From Amycolatopsis roodepoortensis (GTDB lineage: Bacteria > Actinomycetota > Actinomycetes > Mycobacteriales > Pseudonocardiaceae): DNA of 64,000 nt. The DNA lies in contig NZ_JADBEJ010000004.1 of the NCBI RefSeq assembly GCF_014873915.1, positions 1,550,001 through 1,614,000 of the forward strand, given 5' to 3'. How positions within the stretch are numbered: the stretch's first letter is position 1; each line of letters begins with the position of its first letter. Below, piece after piece: positions 1-10,441 of this stretch. The notes beneath the pieces were generated by a model. It saw nothing but the letters and a program-made list of their open reading frames with translations. It did no database searches and was not told the DNA's origin. The position numbers were made by a program, and so were the translations under genes.

Positions 1-1
1 G

Positions 2-439
2 GAGGCGCTTGAGGCGATCCGCACCGAGCTTTTCCCACGGGCCACGCTGATCACGCCGAATCTGGACGAGGTCCGGCTGCTGACCGGCGTGGACGTGACC
101 GGGCCGTCGACCCAGCGCGAGGCGGCGGAGGCGTTGCTGGAGTTCGGTTCGGAATGGGTGCTGGTGAAGGGCGGGCATCTCGACGCCGCTCAGGACTGCG
201 TGGACCTGTTGTCCGACGGCGAATCCTGGGTCGAGCTGAGTGGCCCGCGTTTCGACACCAGGAACACCCACGGCGGCGGGGACACGATGGCTTCGGCGAT
301 CACGTCTTCGCTGGCGAAGGGGGCGGACGTGCCGACGGCCGTCGCCGAGGGGAAACGGTTCATCGAGCGCTGCGTCGCGGAGTCGTATCCGCTGGGGGCC
401 GGGGTGGGTCCCGTGTCGCCGTTCTGGAAGCTGCGGTAA
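2..439 (+). CDS. thiD: Hydroxymethylpyrimidine/phosphomethylpyrimidine kinase, C-terminal part (cut by window start)
   Basis: ThiD phosphorylates HMP and HMP-phosphate for the pyrimidine half of thiamine. The reading frame is open from base 2 and runs 145 codons to a TAA, so only the C-terminal half is visible. It shows the ribokinase-fold ATP-site segment THGGGDTMAS, whose Asp is the expected catalytic base, and a preceding ITPNLDEVRLLTG stretch. Both are shared nearly word for word with the complete thiD 3.1 kb downstream, so the two are paralogues. The gene ends just before a strong hairpin that separates it from a convergent gene. Identity is firm; the N-terminus lies outside the window. 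Confidence 0.93.
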   Translation, partial: EALEAIRTELFPRATLITPNLDEVRLLTGVDVTGPSTQREAAEALLEFGSEWVLVKGGHLDAAQDCVDLLSDGESWVELSGPRFDTRNTHGGGDTMASAITSSLAKGADVPTAVAEGKRFIERCVAESYPLGAGVGPVSPFWKLR

Positions 440-449
440 GGCGTTGGGG

Positions 450-495
450 CTCGTGAGTGGTAAGGACGGTTAGAACCGTCCTTACCACTCACGAG
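450..495. terminator. Perfect 22-bp hairpin between convergent genes
   Basis: Arms 450-471 and 474-495 are perfect complements separated by 2 nt. The stem contains GTGAGTGGTAAGGACGG. It sits between the stop codons of thiD and the convergent phosphodiesterase gene, which is the position of a bidirectional terminator. There is no T-run, so factor-independent termination is inferred from the stem alone. Confidence 0.7.
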
Positions 496-498
496 ACC

Positions 499-2016
499 CT
501 AGCGGGCGCTCAACCGAGGAGCGTCCACCGCCCAGTACCAGTTGTTCCCCGCCGCGTAGAGCCGCCAGGTCAGCTTCACCGACCGAGCCCCGGCGGGCAC
601 CTTGACCGAAGCCGCCGTCGGCACCGAAAGCACGTCACCGCCCTTGTTCGCCGTACCCGACTCCGGCCCGTAAGCCAGCACGTTCTGCTCCGGGCCACCA
701 TCGAACGACGCCGTCAGCGCACCCCGCTGCGTACCGTCCTGCCGGTAGTGCGACACGAACGAGACATCCACAGTGGACTTTCCGGTGACGTCGAGCGAAG
801 GCGACACCAGGGAAGAGTCGAAGGTGCCACGCGACGAGGGCGAGCCCTTGTCGTCCCACTCGTCCGGATCCGCGACGGCGAACACGCCACGCGCGCGGGC
901 GTTCGCCTCGCGCTGCTGACCAGGGGCGGTGCGAGTCCAGAAGTCGTCGGTGGTGAACGACCAGCCCTGCCACTCAGTCACCCCGGCGGGCATGCCGGAC
1001 GCGTTGCGCACGCTCCAGCCACCGGGCGCGTCGTGCGTCCAACCGAGGACGCCCGTGGGGACACCGGTTTCGTCCTGCCGCGCCTTCAAAACGGCCGAGT
1101 CGAAGACGTCCGAAGGCGCGGCGCCGAGCGCGTAACCGTCGTAGACAGCCGGAGCCGCGATGCCGAGGTGCCGCAGCACCGTCGGCGCGATATCCACGAT
1201 CTTCGGTGCCACCGCGGGGGTTCCGGCCGGAACCGCGCCACCGGCGGCGATCACGAACGTCATCCGTTCCTCGGGCGTGTCACCACCGTGCCCGCCCGAC
1301 GGCGTGTGGCCGTGGTCCGAGGAGATCATGATCAGCCAGTCCTCGTTCGCGCGGTTCGCGCGCGCGTCGACGGCGGCGAGCAGACGGCCGATCAACGCGT
1401 CGTCGGTGCGCAGGCTGGCTTCGTACTCCGGGGAGTCCGCGCCGTGGTCGTGACCCGCGATGTCCGTCTGTCCGAAGTAGACGAACGACGCGTCGGCCTT
1501 GTCCTGCTTGAGATGCTTCTCCGCGTCGACGGCGACCTGCTCGTCTGTCTTCTCGTAGCCGGCACTGTCGCCGTTCAGGACGAACTTGCGGTCTTGGCCG
1601 GTGCGCAGGATCCGGTCGCCGATCGGCGTCCAGTCGACCGCCGCGTAGGTGTCGAGCGCCGGGTTCGCGGTTTCGGCGCGGGCGAGCCAGCTCGGATGCG
1701 AAGCGAGATCGTTGCCAGAGAAGGAGTTGTCCTTCACCTTGTGCTTGTCCGGCCAGACACCGGTGAGGATGGTGGACCAGCCGGGACCGCTCACCGTCGG
1801 CGCCATCCCGCTGCCGTACAGCGAGCTGCGCGAGGCGTAGCCGCGGTTCACCAGCGCGTGGACGTTCGGGGTGTCGGCGGCCATCAGCTTGTCGAAACGG
1901 GCGCCATCCAGGCCGATGACCAGCACCTTCGGCGTCTTGGCCGCGGCGACGGCGACACCGGACGTCAGCCCGGCGACGGCCACCAAGGCGGACAGGAGGG
2001 AAAGCGTTCTGCGCAC
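499..2016 (-). CDS. Secreted alkaline phosphatase-superfamily phosphodiesterase/nucleotide pyrophosphatase
   Basis: This 505-residue protein belongs to the type I phosphodiesterase/alkaline phosphatase fold. I chose the GTG at 2016 because CCTGGAGG precedes it by 5 nt; a start 10 codons upstream lacks such a site. The N-terminus is a signal peptide (RR, then a hydrophobic stretch, then AAA). Metal and nucleophile motifs follow: VIGLDGARFD near residue 33, the probable Thr nucleophile in APTVSGPGWST near residue 74, and later FGQTDIAGHDHG and SSDHGHTPSGGHGG, giving the usual two-metal Asp/His set. The last 120 residues look like an added beta-rich, possibly carbohydrate- or surface-binding domain. 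Substrate is unknown. It is probably exported and acts outside the membrane. Confidence 0.85.
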   Translation of the reverse strand: MRRTLSLLSALVAVAGLTSGVAVAAAKTPKVLVIGLDGARFDKLMAADTPNVHALVNRGYASRSSLYGSGMAPTVSGPGWSTILTGVWPDKHKVKDNSFSGNDLASHPSWLARAETANPALDTYAAVDWTPIGDRILRTGQDRKFVLNGDSAGYEKTDEQVAVDAEKHLKQDKADASFVYFGQTDIAGHDHGADSPEYEASLRTDDALIGRLLAAVDARANRANEDWLIMISSDHGHTPSGGHGGDTPEERMTFVIAAGGAVPAGTPAVAPKIVDIAPTVLRHLGIAAPAVYDGYALGAAPSDVFDSAVLKARQDETGVPTGVLGWTHDAPGGWSVRNASGMPAGVTEWQGWSFTTDDFWTRTAPGQQREANARARGVFAVADPDEWDDKGSPSSRGTFDSSLVSPSLDVTGKSTVDVSFVSHYRQDGTQRGALTASFDGGPEQNVLAYGPESGTANKGGDVLSVPTAASVKVPAGARSVKLTWRLYAAGNNWYWAVDAPRLSAR

Positions 2017-2111
2017 GAAAGCCTCCAGGTAACTTGTTCGAACCAATTGTTCGTCAAGTTAGTGCGCCGAACTGTCTTCCCGATGAAGTCCGCGTGCCGC
2101 CGCGGAGGACT

Positions 2112-2510
2112 TCAGCCGACGGGCTCCATCACCCGCGAGTCGTACTCCTGCCGCGATTCGAGGATCCCGTCGAAGTTGGCGACCGACCATTCGCTGACCG
2201 CCATGAGCAGCGTGCCCGCGCTCGCGCCGCGTTCGGTCAGCGCGTACTCGACGGTCGGCGGCGTGGTCGGGAAGACCGTGCGCGTGACCAGGCCGTCGCG
2301 TTCGAAGGCGCGCAGGTTCTGGGTCAGCATCTTCTGGCTGATCCCGCCGACGGCGCGGCGCAGCTCACCGAACCGGTGCGGCCGCCGCGACAGCGCGCCG
2401 AGCACGAGCGCGGTCCACTTGTTGGCGAGCAGATCGAGGACGTCTCGGCACGGGCAGTTCCGCAGGTAGATGTCCCACGGGGATTCCGGCACTTCACAGG
2501 TGGTTTCCAT
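2112..2510 (-). CDS. HxlR-family (DUF24) redox-type transcriptional regulator
   Basis: A 132-residue winged-helix protein with the HxlR signature: [12 protein letters not shown], then [24 protein letters not shown] and [16 protein letters not shown]. Three Cys lie in the first 21 residues (C5, C19, C21 in NCPCRD). The conserved N-terminal Cys of DUF24 regulators such as QorR and YodB is the quinone/diamide sensor, so a thiol-switch repressor is likely. It is divergent from an NADPH:quinone oxidoreductase gene, the same arrangement as corynebacterial qorR-qor2. Family assignment is certain from motifs. The redox role is inferred from family and context. Confidence 0.9.
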   Translation of the reverse strand: METTCEVPESPWDIYLRNCPCRDVLDLLANKWTALVLGALSRRPHRFGELRRAVGGISQKMLTQNLRAFERDGLVTRTVFPTTPPTVEYALTERGASAGTLLMAVSEWSVANFDGILESRQEYDSRVMEPVG

Positions 2511-2598
2511 CAGGTACCTAGTTTACCTTTAAGTGCCTTCTAGCGAAAAGAGACCAAGCGGCCGAGCATGGGAAGCACCAACAACGAAGGAGCTTTCG
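2511..2598. promoter_or_regulatory. Divergent promoter/operator region, HxlR regulator to quinone oxidoreductase
   Basis: These 88 bp separate the two divergent start codons. The regulator-proximal half is unusually AT-rich for this genome (AGGTACCTAGTTTACC then TTTAAGTGCC) and contains the palindrome AGGTACCT with further TACCT-like half sites. This is where the HxlR dimer would be expected to repress both genes. No confident -35/-10 pair was identified. GAAGGAG at the right edge is the oxidoreductase ribosome binding site. Confidence 0.5.
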
Positions 2599-3522
2599 AT
2601 GCGCGTCGTGACCCAGCAGCGGCTTGGTGGCCCGGAAGTGCTGGAGGTGACCGAAACCGATCGGCCGTCCCCCGCCCCGACGGAGGTGCTCGTGCGCGTG
2701 CGCGCGGCCGGGATCAACCCGGTCGACTGGAAGACCCGGGCCTACGGCGTCTTCATGGGCGAGCCGCCGTTCGTCCTCGGCTGGGACGTCTCCGGGGTGG
2801 TGGAGGAGCTCGGTGTCGGCACCACGCGGTTCGCCGTCGGCGACGAGGTCCTCGGCTTCCCGTGGTTCCCGCGGCAGGCCGGCGGCTACGGCGAGTACGT
2901 GACGGCGCCCGCCCGCCAGTTCGTACGCAAACCCGCGAGCCTCACCCACGAGCAGGCCGCCGGGCTGCCGCTCGCCGGGCTCACCGCGTGGCAGGGCCTT
3001 GTGGACATCGCCGGCGTCCAGCCCGGACAGCGTGTGCTGATCGACGCCGCCGCGGGAGGTGTCGGGCACCTCGCCGTGCAGGTGGCGAAGGCGCGCGGCG
3101 CGTACGTCCTTGGCACGGCGAGCGCCGGGAAGCACGACTTCCTCCGCGAACTCGGTGTCGACGAGCCGATCGACTACCGCGACGAGACCGCGACCGCGTC
3201 CGAGGTGGACGTCGTGTTCGGCCTGGTCGGCGAGCAGAGCGACCTGCGCTGGCTCGACGCGGTGAAACCCGGCGGCCTGCTGATCGCGGTCCCCGGCGGC
3301 GCCAGCGAGGCTGTCGTGGCGAAGGCGGACAAGCTCGGCGTGCGGACGTCGGGGATGCTCGCCGAACCCGACGAAATCGGTCTCCTGGCGCTGACCGGCC
3401 TGATCGAAAAGGGTGAACTGCGCGTCCACGTCGACCAGACCTTCCCTCTCGAAGACGTCGCGAAGGCGCACGAAGTCGGCGAAGGCGGCAGGGTGACCGG
3501 GAAGCTCGTCCTGACCGTCTGA
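2599..3522 (+). CDS. NADPH-dependent quinone oxidoreductase (zinc-less MDR family)
   Basis: A 307-residue medium-chain reductase. ATG 2599 is preferred because GAAGGAG lies 7 nt upstream and the text MRVVTQQRLGGPEVLEV is the typical N-terminus of the family. The cofactor-binding stretch DAAAGGVGHLAVQVAKARG is the AAGGVG variant of the Rossmann glycine motif. The catalytic-zinc Cys/His set of alcohol dehydrogenases is absent, as in quinone oxidoreductases. It would reduce quinones or reactive enones in the cytosol. The divergent HxlR regulator carries candidate redox cysteines, which suggests induction by quinone or thiol stress. The substrate is not determined by sequence. Confidence 0.88.
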   Translation: MRVVTQQRLGGPEVLEVTETDRPSPAPTEVLVRVRAAGINPVDWKTRAYGVFMGEPPFVLGWDVSGVVEELGVGTTRFAVGDEVLGFPWFPRQAGGYGEYVTAPARQFVRKPASLTHEQAAGLPLAGLTAWQGLVDIAGVQPGQRVLIDAAAGGVGHLAVQVAKARGAYVLGTASAGKHDFLRELGVDEPIDYRDETATASEVDVVFGLVGEQSDLRWLDAVKPGGLLIAVPGGASEAVVAKADKLGVRTSGMLAEPDEIGLLALTGLIEKGELRVHVDQTFPLEDVAKAHEVGEGGRVTGKLVLTV

Positions 3523-3545
3523 GAACGCGCGTGGAAAATGAACCC

Positions 3546-4376
3546 ATGAGCGAGAACCCGAGCCCGCCGTCGGCGCTGACCATCGCGGGGTCCGACTCCG
3601 GCGGCGCCGCCGGCCTTCAGGCGGACCTGCGCACGTTCCTCACCTGTGGCGTGCACGGCCTGGTCGCGGTCACCGCCGTGACCGTCCAGAACACGCTCGG
3701 CGTGCACGACCGCACCGACATCCCGGCGGGCATCGTCGCCGGGCAGATCGAGGCGGTCGCGGCCGACATGGGCGTCAACGCGGCGAAGACCGGCATGCTC
3801 GCTTCGGCCGCGATCATCCACGCCGTCGCCGCGGCGTGCGACAAGGCCGAGATCGGCCGCGACAGCAAGGTGCCGTTCGTGGTCGACCCGGTCGCGGCGT
3901 CGATGCACGGGCATCCGCTGTTCGACGAGGACGGCCTGGTGGCGCTGCGCGATGAGCTCCTGCCGCGCGCCACCGTCCTCACGCCGAATCTCGACGAGGT
4001 CCGCCTGCTCACCGGGATGACCGTGACCACCCGCGAGCAGATGCACCAGGCGGCCGTCGTGCTGCACCGGCTCGGGCCGAAGTACGTGCTCGTCAAGAGC
4101 GGCCACCTCGTCTCCGACCCGGAATGCGTCGACGTGCTCTTCGACGGCTCCACGTTCGTCGAACTGCCGGGCGAGCGATTCGCCACGCAGCACACGCACG
4201 GCGCCGGGGACACGATGGCGTCGGCGCTGACGGCCGGTCTCGCGAAGGGCATGTCCGTCGTGGAGGCCGCCCGCTACGGCAAGTGGTTCGTTTCACACGC
4301 GGTCGAAAACGCCTACCCGATGGGCGCGAAGGTCGGTCCGGTCTCGGCGTTCTGGCGGCTTGCGCCCGAGCACTGA
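3546..4376 (+). CDS. thiD: Hydroxymethylpyrimidine/phosphomethylpyrimidine kinase
   Basis: A complete ThiD of 276 residues (ATG 3546; a GTG at 3531 is possible, and neither has a clear ribosome binding site). It has the N-terminal substrate segment ALTIAGSDSGGAAGLQADL, the central DPVAASMHGHPLF, LTPNLDEVRLLTG, and the C-terminal anion hole/catalytic Asp in THGAGDTMAS. It converts HMP to HMP-pyrophosphate in two steps. It is a paralogue of the partial thiD at the left edge; the two are split by the HxlR/oxidoreductase pair and the phosphodiesterase. The main thiamine operon starts only 1.3 kb further on. No TPP riboswitch is visible directly upstream. Confidence 0.93.
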   Translation: MSENPSPPSALTIAGSDSGGAAGLQADLRTFLTCGVHGLVAVTAVTVQNTLGVHDRTDIPAGIVAGQIEAVAADMGVNAAKTGMLASAAIIHAVAAACDKAEIGRDSKVPFVVDPVAASMHGHPLFDEDGLVALRDELLPRATVLTPNLDEVRLLTGMTVTTREQMHQAAVVLHRLGPKYVLVKSGHLVSDPECVDVLFDGSTFVELPGERFATQHTHGAGDTMASALTAGLAKGMSVVEAARYGKWFVSHAVENAYPMGAKVGPVSAFWRLAPEH

Positions 4377-4402
4377 GCACCCGTCCGGTTACCATCTGCG
4401 CC

Positions 4403-5200
4403 GTGACGGGACGCGAGACGGTGGCCAGGGTCGTCGAAGACCGCCGCTTCCAGAACTTCATCATCGCGGTGATCGTCTTCAACGCCGTCACGCTCGGCCT
4501 GGAGACCTCGACCAGGATGGTCGCGGAACACGGGACACTGCTGCACACGGTCGACTACGTCGCGCTCGGGATCTTCGTCCTCGAACTCGGCGCGAAGCTC
4601 TACGCCTATCGCGGGAAGTTCTTCCGTGACCCGTGGAACATCTTCGACCTGATCGTCGTCGGCATCGCGGTGATCCCGACGACCGGCCCGTTCGCGGTGC
4701 TGCGGGCGTTGCGGGTCCTGCGGGTGCTGCGGCTGATCTCGGTCGTGCCGTCGATGCGGAAGGTCGTCACCGGCCTGCTCGCGGCGATCCCCGGGATGGC
4801 GTCGATCGCCGCGCTGCTGGCGCTGATCATCTTCGTCGCGGGCGTGATGGCGACGAAGCTGTTCGGCGCGATCTCGCCGGAGAACTTCGGCGACCTCGGC
4901 ACTTCACTGTTCACGCTGTTCCAGGTGATGACCGGTGAGGCTTGGCCGGACATCGCCAAGGAGGTCATGAAGGAAGCGCCCATGGCCTGGGTGTTCTTCG
5001 TGGTCTACATCCTCGTGTCCAGCTTCGCGGTGCTGAACCTCTTCATCGCCGTGGTGGTCAGCGGGATGGAGGACGAGCTTCGCCAGGACATCCGCGAGGA
5101 AGAGGCGAAGCAGGCCGAAACCCAGGCTGTGGCGAACAAGGAGATCCTCGACGAGCTTCGCGCTCTTCGTGAGGAAGTCAGCGCTCTTCGTCGGCAATGA
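4403..5200 (+). CDS. Single-domain voltage-gated cation channel (NaChBac-like)
   Basis: 265 residues from GTG 4403, the size of bacterial homotetrameric NaV channels. S1 is near residues 15-35 and S2 near 50-70. S4 (98-112) carries Arg at every third position (R101, R104, R107, R110), then the S4-S5 linker and S5. The pore loop has LFQVMTGEAWPD at about 172-183, followed by S6 with NLFIAVVVSGMED. The tail (225-265) is rich in Glu, Lys and Arg heptads and should form the C-terminal coiled coil that assembles the tetramer. The filter TGEAW differs from the usual TLESW and recalls eukaryotic CaV repeats. Ion selectivity is therefore open. The 3' end overlaps the convergent MarR gene by 23 bp. 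Confidence 0.9.
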   Translation: MTGRETVARVVEDRRFQNFIIAVIVFNAVTLGLETSTRMVAEHGTLLHTVDYVALGIFVLELGAKLYAYRGKFFRDPWNIFDLIVVGIAVIPTTGPFAVLRALRVLRVLRLISVVPSMRKVVTGLLAAIPGMASIAALLALIIFVAGVMATKLFGAISPENFGDLGTSLFTLFQVMTGEAWPDIAKEVMKEAPMAWVFFVVYILVSSFAVLNLFIAVVVSGMEDELRQDIREEEAKQAETQAVANKEILDELRALREEVSALRRQ

Positions 5201-5612
5201 GCGCTTCGAGCGCGGGAAGAGCCGCCGCCAGCGCCGCCTGATGCTCCGGCGTCAGCCGTTCGAGGCGTTTGCTCAGCTCGTTCACCCGGGTCGACCGGAC
5301 GCCGGAAACCAGCCTCGCCCCCTCTTCGGTGGCCTCCGCGAGCCAGGCACGCCTGTCGATCGGGTCCGATTCACGGCTGACGTAGCCCGCCTCGACCAGC
5401 GAGGCGACGATCCTCGACATGGTGGCCGCGGCGACGCCTTCCTTCGCCGCGAGATCACCCAGGCGGAGCTGGCCGTAGTGCACGAGCGTGGCGAGCGCCG
5501 AGATCGCGCCGTGGCCCGGCCCGGGCACACCTGCCTGGCGCAGCGACCGGGACAGTCTGCCCACCGCCAGGAACAACCTGCCCGAAACGTCCTGGACCGC
5601 TGACGTGGTCAC
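5178..5612 (-). CDS. MarR-family transcriptional regulator
   Basis: 144 residues. GTG 5612 is chosen because GAGGAG ends 6 nt upstream; longer forms start inside that site. The winged-helix core is visible: a regular N-terminal dimer helix, LRLGDLAAKEGVAAATMSRIV as helix-turn-helix, and a wing with SRESDPIDRRAWL. No regulated operon is obvious. It lies downstream of thiG on the same strand but 110 bp away, with its own probable promoter region. The 3' ends of this gene and the channel gene overlap, so their transcripts would be antisense there. Confidence 0.88.
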   Translation of the reverse strand: MTTSAVQDVSGRLFLAVGRLSRSLRQAGVPGPGHGAISALATLVHYGQLRLGDLAAKEGVAAATMSRIVASLVEAGYVSRESDPIDRRAWLAEATEEGARLVSGVRSTRVNELSKRLERLTPEHQAALAAALPALEALIADEER

Positions 5613-5722
5613 CACTGGCTCCTCTGGGTACACGGCGGCGGGTGCGCCTCCGGAAAGGTGCCGTCAACCATACGGGCTCCCGGTGCGAACTCGCCGTCAA
5701 GGCCGTGAACCGTACAAAAGGG

Positions 5723-7757
<2,035 letters not shown>

Positions 7758-7760
7758 GAA

Positions 7761-7851
7761 CGCACGCTCCCTGCGCCGGCATGACCCGGATCAGGTTCCA
7801 CGGTCGGAGCGGTCGCGGCTCCCTCTCAGCCCGTCCTCGGGCTCCCGTGCG
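7761..7851 (-). promoter_or_regulatory. TPP riboswitch (THI element) upstream of thiOSG
   Basis: Read on the minus strand, this contains the hallmark TPP-aptamer strings GGGCTGAGAGGGAG, then AACCTGATCCGGGTCAT and GCCGGCGCAGGGAG. The closing P1 stem pairs CGCAC at the 5' end with GTGCG at the 3' end. The 3' edge is immediately before the thiO ATG, and the conserved GGGAG doubles as a Shine-Dalgarno sequence. There is no room for a separate terminator. Ligand binding would hide the ribosome binding site. Confidence 0.96.
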
Positions 7852-7888
7852 GACCACCCCACCGTAGCGCGCGAGTACCGTCGCCGCC

Positions 7889-8554
7889 ATGCCCACCCTG
7901 TCTGGTTCGCTGATCCGCGCCCGGCTCGCGGACGCCCGCCTGTACCTCTGCACCGACGCCCGGTCCGGCCGCGGCGATCTCGCCGAATTCGCCGACGCCG
8001 CGCTGGCGGGCGGCGTCGACATCATCCAGCTGAGGGACAAGACCGGCGGTGCGCCGATCGAGGCGAAACACGAGATCGCCGCCCTGGAAGTGCTGGCCGA
8101 GGCGTGCGAGAAACACGACAAGCTGCTGGCGGTGAACGACCGCGCGGACGTCGCGCTCGGCGTCGGCGCGCACGTGCTGCACCTCGGCCAGGACGACATC
8201 CCGGTGTCGCTCGCGCGTCGTGTACTCGGGGACGACGTGGTGATCGGCCGGTCCACCCATTCGGCCGAACAGGCCGCGGCCGCCGCCGGAGAACCCGGCG
8301 TGGACTACTTCTGCACCGGCCCGTGCTGGCCGACCCCGACGAAGCCCGGCCGGTCCGCCCCGGGACTCGACCTGGTGCGCTCGACGGCCGCGTCCGGAAC
8401 GACGCGGCCGTGGTTCGCGATCGGCGGGATCGACGTCGAACGGCTGCCCGAGGTGCTGGACGCGGGGGCGTCGCGGATCGTCGTCGTCCGCGCGATCACC
8501 GAGGCCGAAGACCCCGAAGCGGCCGCCCGCACCCTCCGCTCCGCTCTCTCCTGA
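7889..8554 (+). CDS. thiE: Thiamine-phosphate synthase
   Basis: ThiE (221 residues) joins HMP-pyrophosphate and thiazole phosphate to thiamine phosphate. Family motifs in order: [66 protein letters not shown] (phosphate/pyrophosphate binding) and PWFAIGGID. It is divergent from thiOSG; the start lies 37 bp from the 5' end of the riboswitch, so both promoters share a short region. No riboswitch precedes thiE itself. Confidence 0.95.
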   Translation: MPTLSGSLIRARLADARLYLCTDARSGRGDLAEFADAALAGGVDIIQLRDKTGGAPIEAKHEIAALEVLAEACEKHDKLLAVNDRADVALGVGAHVLHLGQDDIPVSLARRVLGDDVVIGRSTHSAEQAAAAAGEPGVDYFCTGPCWPTPTKPGRSAPGLDLVRSTAASGTTRPWFAIGGIDVERLPEVLDAGASRIVVVRAITEAEDPEAAARTLRSALS

Positions 8555-8560
8555 CCCCAC

Positions 8561-8623
8561 GCGTTTCGTCCTCTGAACGCGGTAGTTGGTAGCGCGAACT
8601 ACCGCATCCAGAGGACGAAATGC
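8561..8623. repeat. TTCGTCCTCT-family hairpin, copy 1 (convergent genes)
   Basis: Arms 8561-8587 and 8597-8623 are complementary with three mismatches that become G.U pairs in one orientation. Each arm contains the core TTTCGTCCTCT or its complement and can itself fold (CGCGTT with AACGCG on the left). It lies between the stop codons of thiE and the convergent membrane-protein gene. Four other copies occur in this window. Probable bidirectional terminator of a dispersed family. Confidence 0.8.
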
Positions 8624-8628
8624 GTGCG

Positions 8629-9339
8629 TCAGGGCACGGGGGTGTTCGAGGCGGGCGGGGCCGAGGCGGTCGTCGAAGGCGCCTGGGAGGTCGAAGGCGT
8701 CGTGGACTGGGTCGTCGGGGGCGCTTGCGTGGTCGTGGGGGCCGTCGGCGTCGACGACGGGGTCGGCGTGGTCGACGGCGTCTTCTCGGGCTGGTCGTCC
8801 CGCGTCTCCGAAGGGGTCGTCGCAGGCGGGGTGTCGTGCTTTTCCTGCCGATCCTGCGCCTGACCGCCGCCGATGATCTTCCCTATGGTGGTCCCGGTCC
8901 CGCCGCCGAAGGTCTTCCCGGTCGCCCCCTCGAAACCGGTGATCGCGACGAGCGCCACCGCGAACGCCACCACGCTGACACCGGCGATCACCGCCCAGCG
9001 CGGCTTGAACTTCCGCTCGGACGGCTCTTCGTCGTCGGCCTGGGTGATCCGGACGGTCTCCTGCTCCGCCGGGTCGAGCACCTTGCGGCGCCCGGGAACG
9101 GTCAGCACCACTCGCGCCTTCAGCGCCGCGTCCTTCGTCCGCTGCAGCGAACGCAGGTACAGCTCGCCGCCGAGCGTCGTGATCACACTCGCCAGCCCGG
9201 CGCCCGCCACCGTGCCGGCCACGCCGAGCGTGGAACCCAGCAGTGCCGCGGTGATCGCGGCCATCGCGGCGGCGACCACCTGGATGATCCGGCCCTGCTT
9301 TTCCGTCTTTTCGGCTTTCTCCGTGGTCTCCTTGGTCAT
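8629..9339 (-). CDS. Membrane protein with two helices and a Pro/Thr/Ser-rich tail, unknown function
   Basis: 236 residues. A charged Lys/Glu-rich N-terminus is followed by a first hydrophobic segment (about 18-55, Ala/Gly-rich), a charged cytosolic loop with RRKVLDPAEQETVRITQ, and a second membrane helix (about 115-137). A Gly-rich linker and a roughly 80-residue tail made almost wholly of Thr, Pro, Ser and Ala complete it. Such tails usually lie in the cell wall and may be glycosylated. No enzymatic motif is visible. Similar proteins are common in actinomycetes but have no assigned role. Start ATG 9339 fits the lysine-rich N-terminus. Confidence 0.75.
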   Translation of the reverse strand: MTKETTEKAEKTEKQGRIIQVVAAAMAAITAALLGSTLGVAGTVAGAGLASVITTLGGELYLRSLQRTKDAALKARVVLTVPGRRKVLDPAEQETVRITQADDEEPSERKFKPRWAVIAGVSVVAFAVALVAITGFEGATGKTFGGGTGTTIGKIIGGGQAQDRQEKHDTPPATTPSETRDDQPEKTPSTTPTPSSTPTAPTTTQAPPTTQSTTPSTSQAPSTTASAPPASNTPVP

Positions 9340-9488
9340 GATCCCGTTCTGCTGCTAGTCGGTCCTCACCCGTCCTAACGAGTAAGGCGCACGGGATGCT
9401 CCCCGCGTTGTCCGCACGTGAGGAGCGCCACCCTCTCTGTCCAAAAAGGACTGTCCAGGGCTCACAACTCCTTGACATAATCGGACGT

Positions 9489-10427
9489 ATGAACCTGGTC
9501 TCGATCGAGGAAATCCGCGACGCGGCGAGCCGTGTCAAAGGCGTCGCGGTGCGCACCCCGCTGCTGGAGCAAGGGTGGGCGCCGTTGTGGCTCAAGCCGG
9601 AAAGCCTCCAGCCGATCGGTGCTTTCAAGGTGCGCGGTGCCTACAACGCGATCGCCGCGCTGACCGAGGATCGGCGCGCCCGCGGCGTCGTCGCGTTTTC
9701 CAGCGGCAACCACGCGCAAGCGGTCGCGTACTCGGCGAAGCGATTCGGGATTCCCGCGGTGATCCTCATTCCGGACGTCGCCCCGCGCGCCAAGGTCGAA
9801 GCCACCAAGGCGCTCGGCGCAGAGGTCATCGAGGTCCCGATCGACGCGCAGGAGTCCTCCGCGCTCGCCGTCGCCGAGGAACGGGGGCTCACCATGATCC
9901 CGCCGTTCGACCATCGCGACGTCATCGCCGGGCAGGGCACCGTCGGCCTGGAGATCGCCGAAGACCTGCCGGACGCCGGCGTCGTGCTCGTGCCGCTCAG
10001 CGGCGGCGGGCTGGCCTCGGGCGTCGGCACGGCGATCAAGGAGCTGCTGCCGGACGCGAAGGTCATCGGCGTCGAGCCGGAACTGGCGGGCGACACCGCC
10101 GAGGGCCTGCGCGCGGGCAGGCGGATCGAGTGGCCGATGGAGCTGCGGGCGCGCACCAGCGCCGACGGCCTGCGCGCCCAGCCGTCGGACCTGACCTTCG
10201 CCCACCTTCAGGCGGTGCTCGACGACGTCATCACCGTTTCGGAGGAGGAGATCCGGGAGGCCGTCCGGACGCTGGCGCACCGGGCCCGTCTGGTCGCCGA
10301 GCCGAGCGGCGCCACCGCGACCGCCGCGTTCCTCTCCCACCGGGACGCGCTACCGCCGGGCAAGGTCGTCTCGGTCGTTTCGGGCGGCAACCTGGACCCA
10401 GCGACCCTGGCCGGCCTACTGGCGTAA
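9489..10427 (+). CDS. PLP-dependent threonine/serine dehydratase
   Basis: 312 residues of the fold-type II PLP family, threonine ammonia-lyase group. The PLP lysine lies in PIGAFKVRGAYNA near residue 45. Further motifs are AFSSGNHAQAVAYSAK, the Gly-rich phosphate loop VPLSGGGLASGVG, and the C-terminal VSVVSGGNLDP. It has no regulatory ACT-like domain, so it resembles the short catabolic threonine or serine/threonine dehydratases rather than full-length IlvA. ATG 9489 gives the typical MNLVSIEEI start. Its last codons (GCG TAA) already belong to the repeat array that follows. Confidence 0.9.
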   Translation: MNLVSIEEIRDAASRVKGVAVRTPLLEQGWAPLWLKPESLQPIGAFKVRGAYNAIAALTEDRRARGVVAFSSGNHAQAVAYSAKRFGIPAVILIPDVAPRAKVEATKALGAEVIEVPIDAQESSALAVAEERGLTMIPPFDHRDVIAGQGTVGLEIAEDLPDAGVVLVPLSGGGLASGVGTAIKELLPDAKVIGVEPELAGDTAEGLRAGRRIEWPMELRARTSADGLRAQPSDLTFAHLQAVLDDVITVSEEEIREAVRTLAHRARLVAEPSGATATAAFLSHRDALPPGKVVSVVSGGNLDPATLAGLLA

Positions 10428-10441
10428 CTCGCGTGATCAGG

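Noticed and set aside
457..2469. A 670-codon plus-strand open frame
   Set aside because: Antisense to the phosphodiesterase and HxlR genes, with Arg-rich shadow composition and no recognisable motif.
9472..9495. TTGACA before the threonine dehydratase as a sigma-70 promoter
   Set aside because: The expected -10 position falls inside the coding region, about 17 nt later, with no TANNNT. Not enough for a promoter call.
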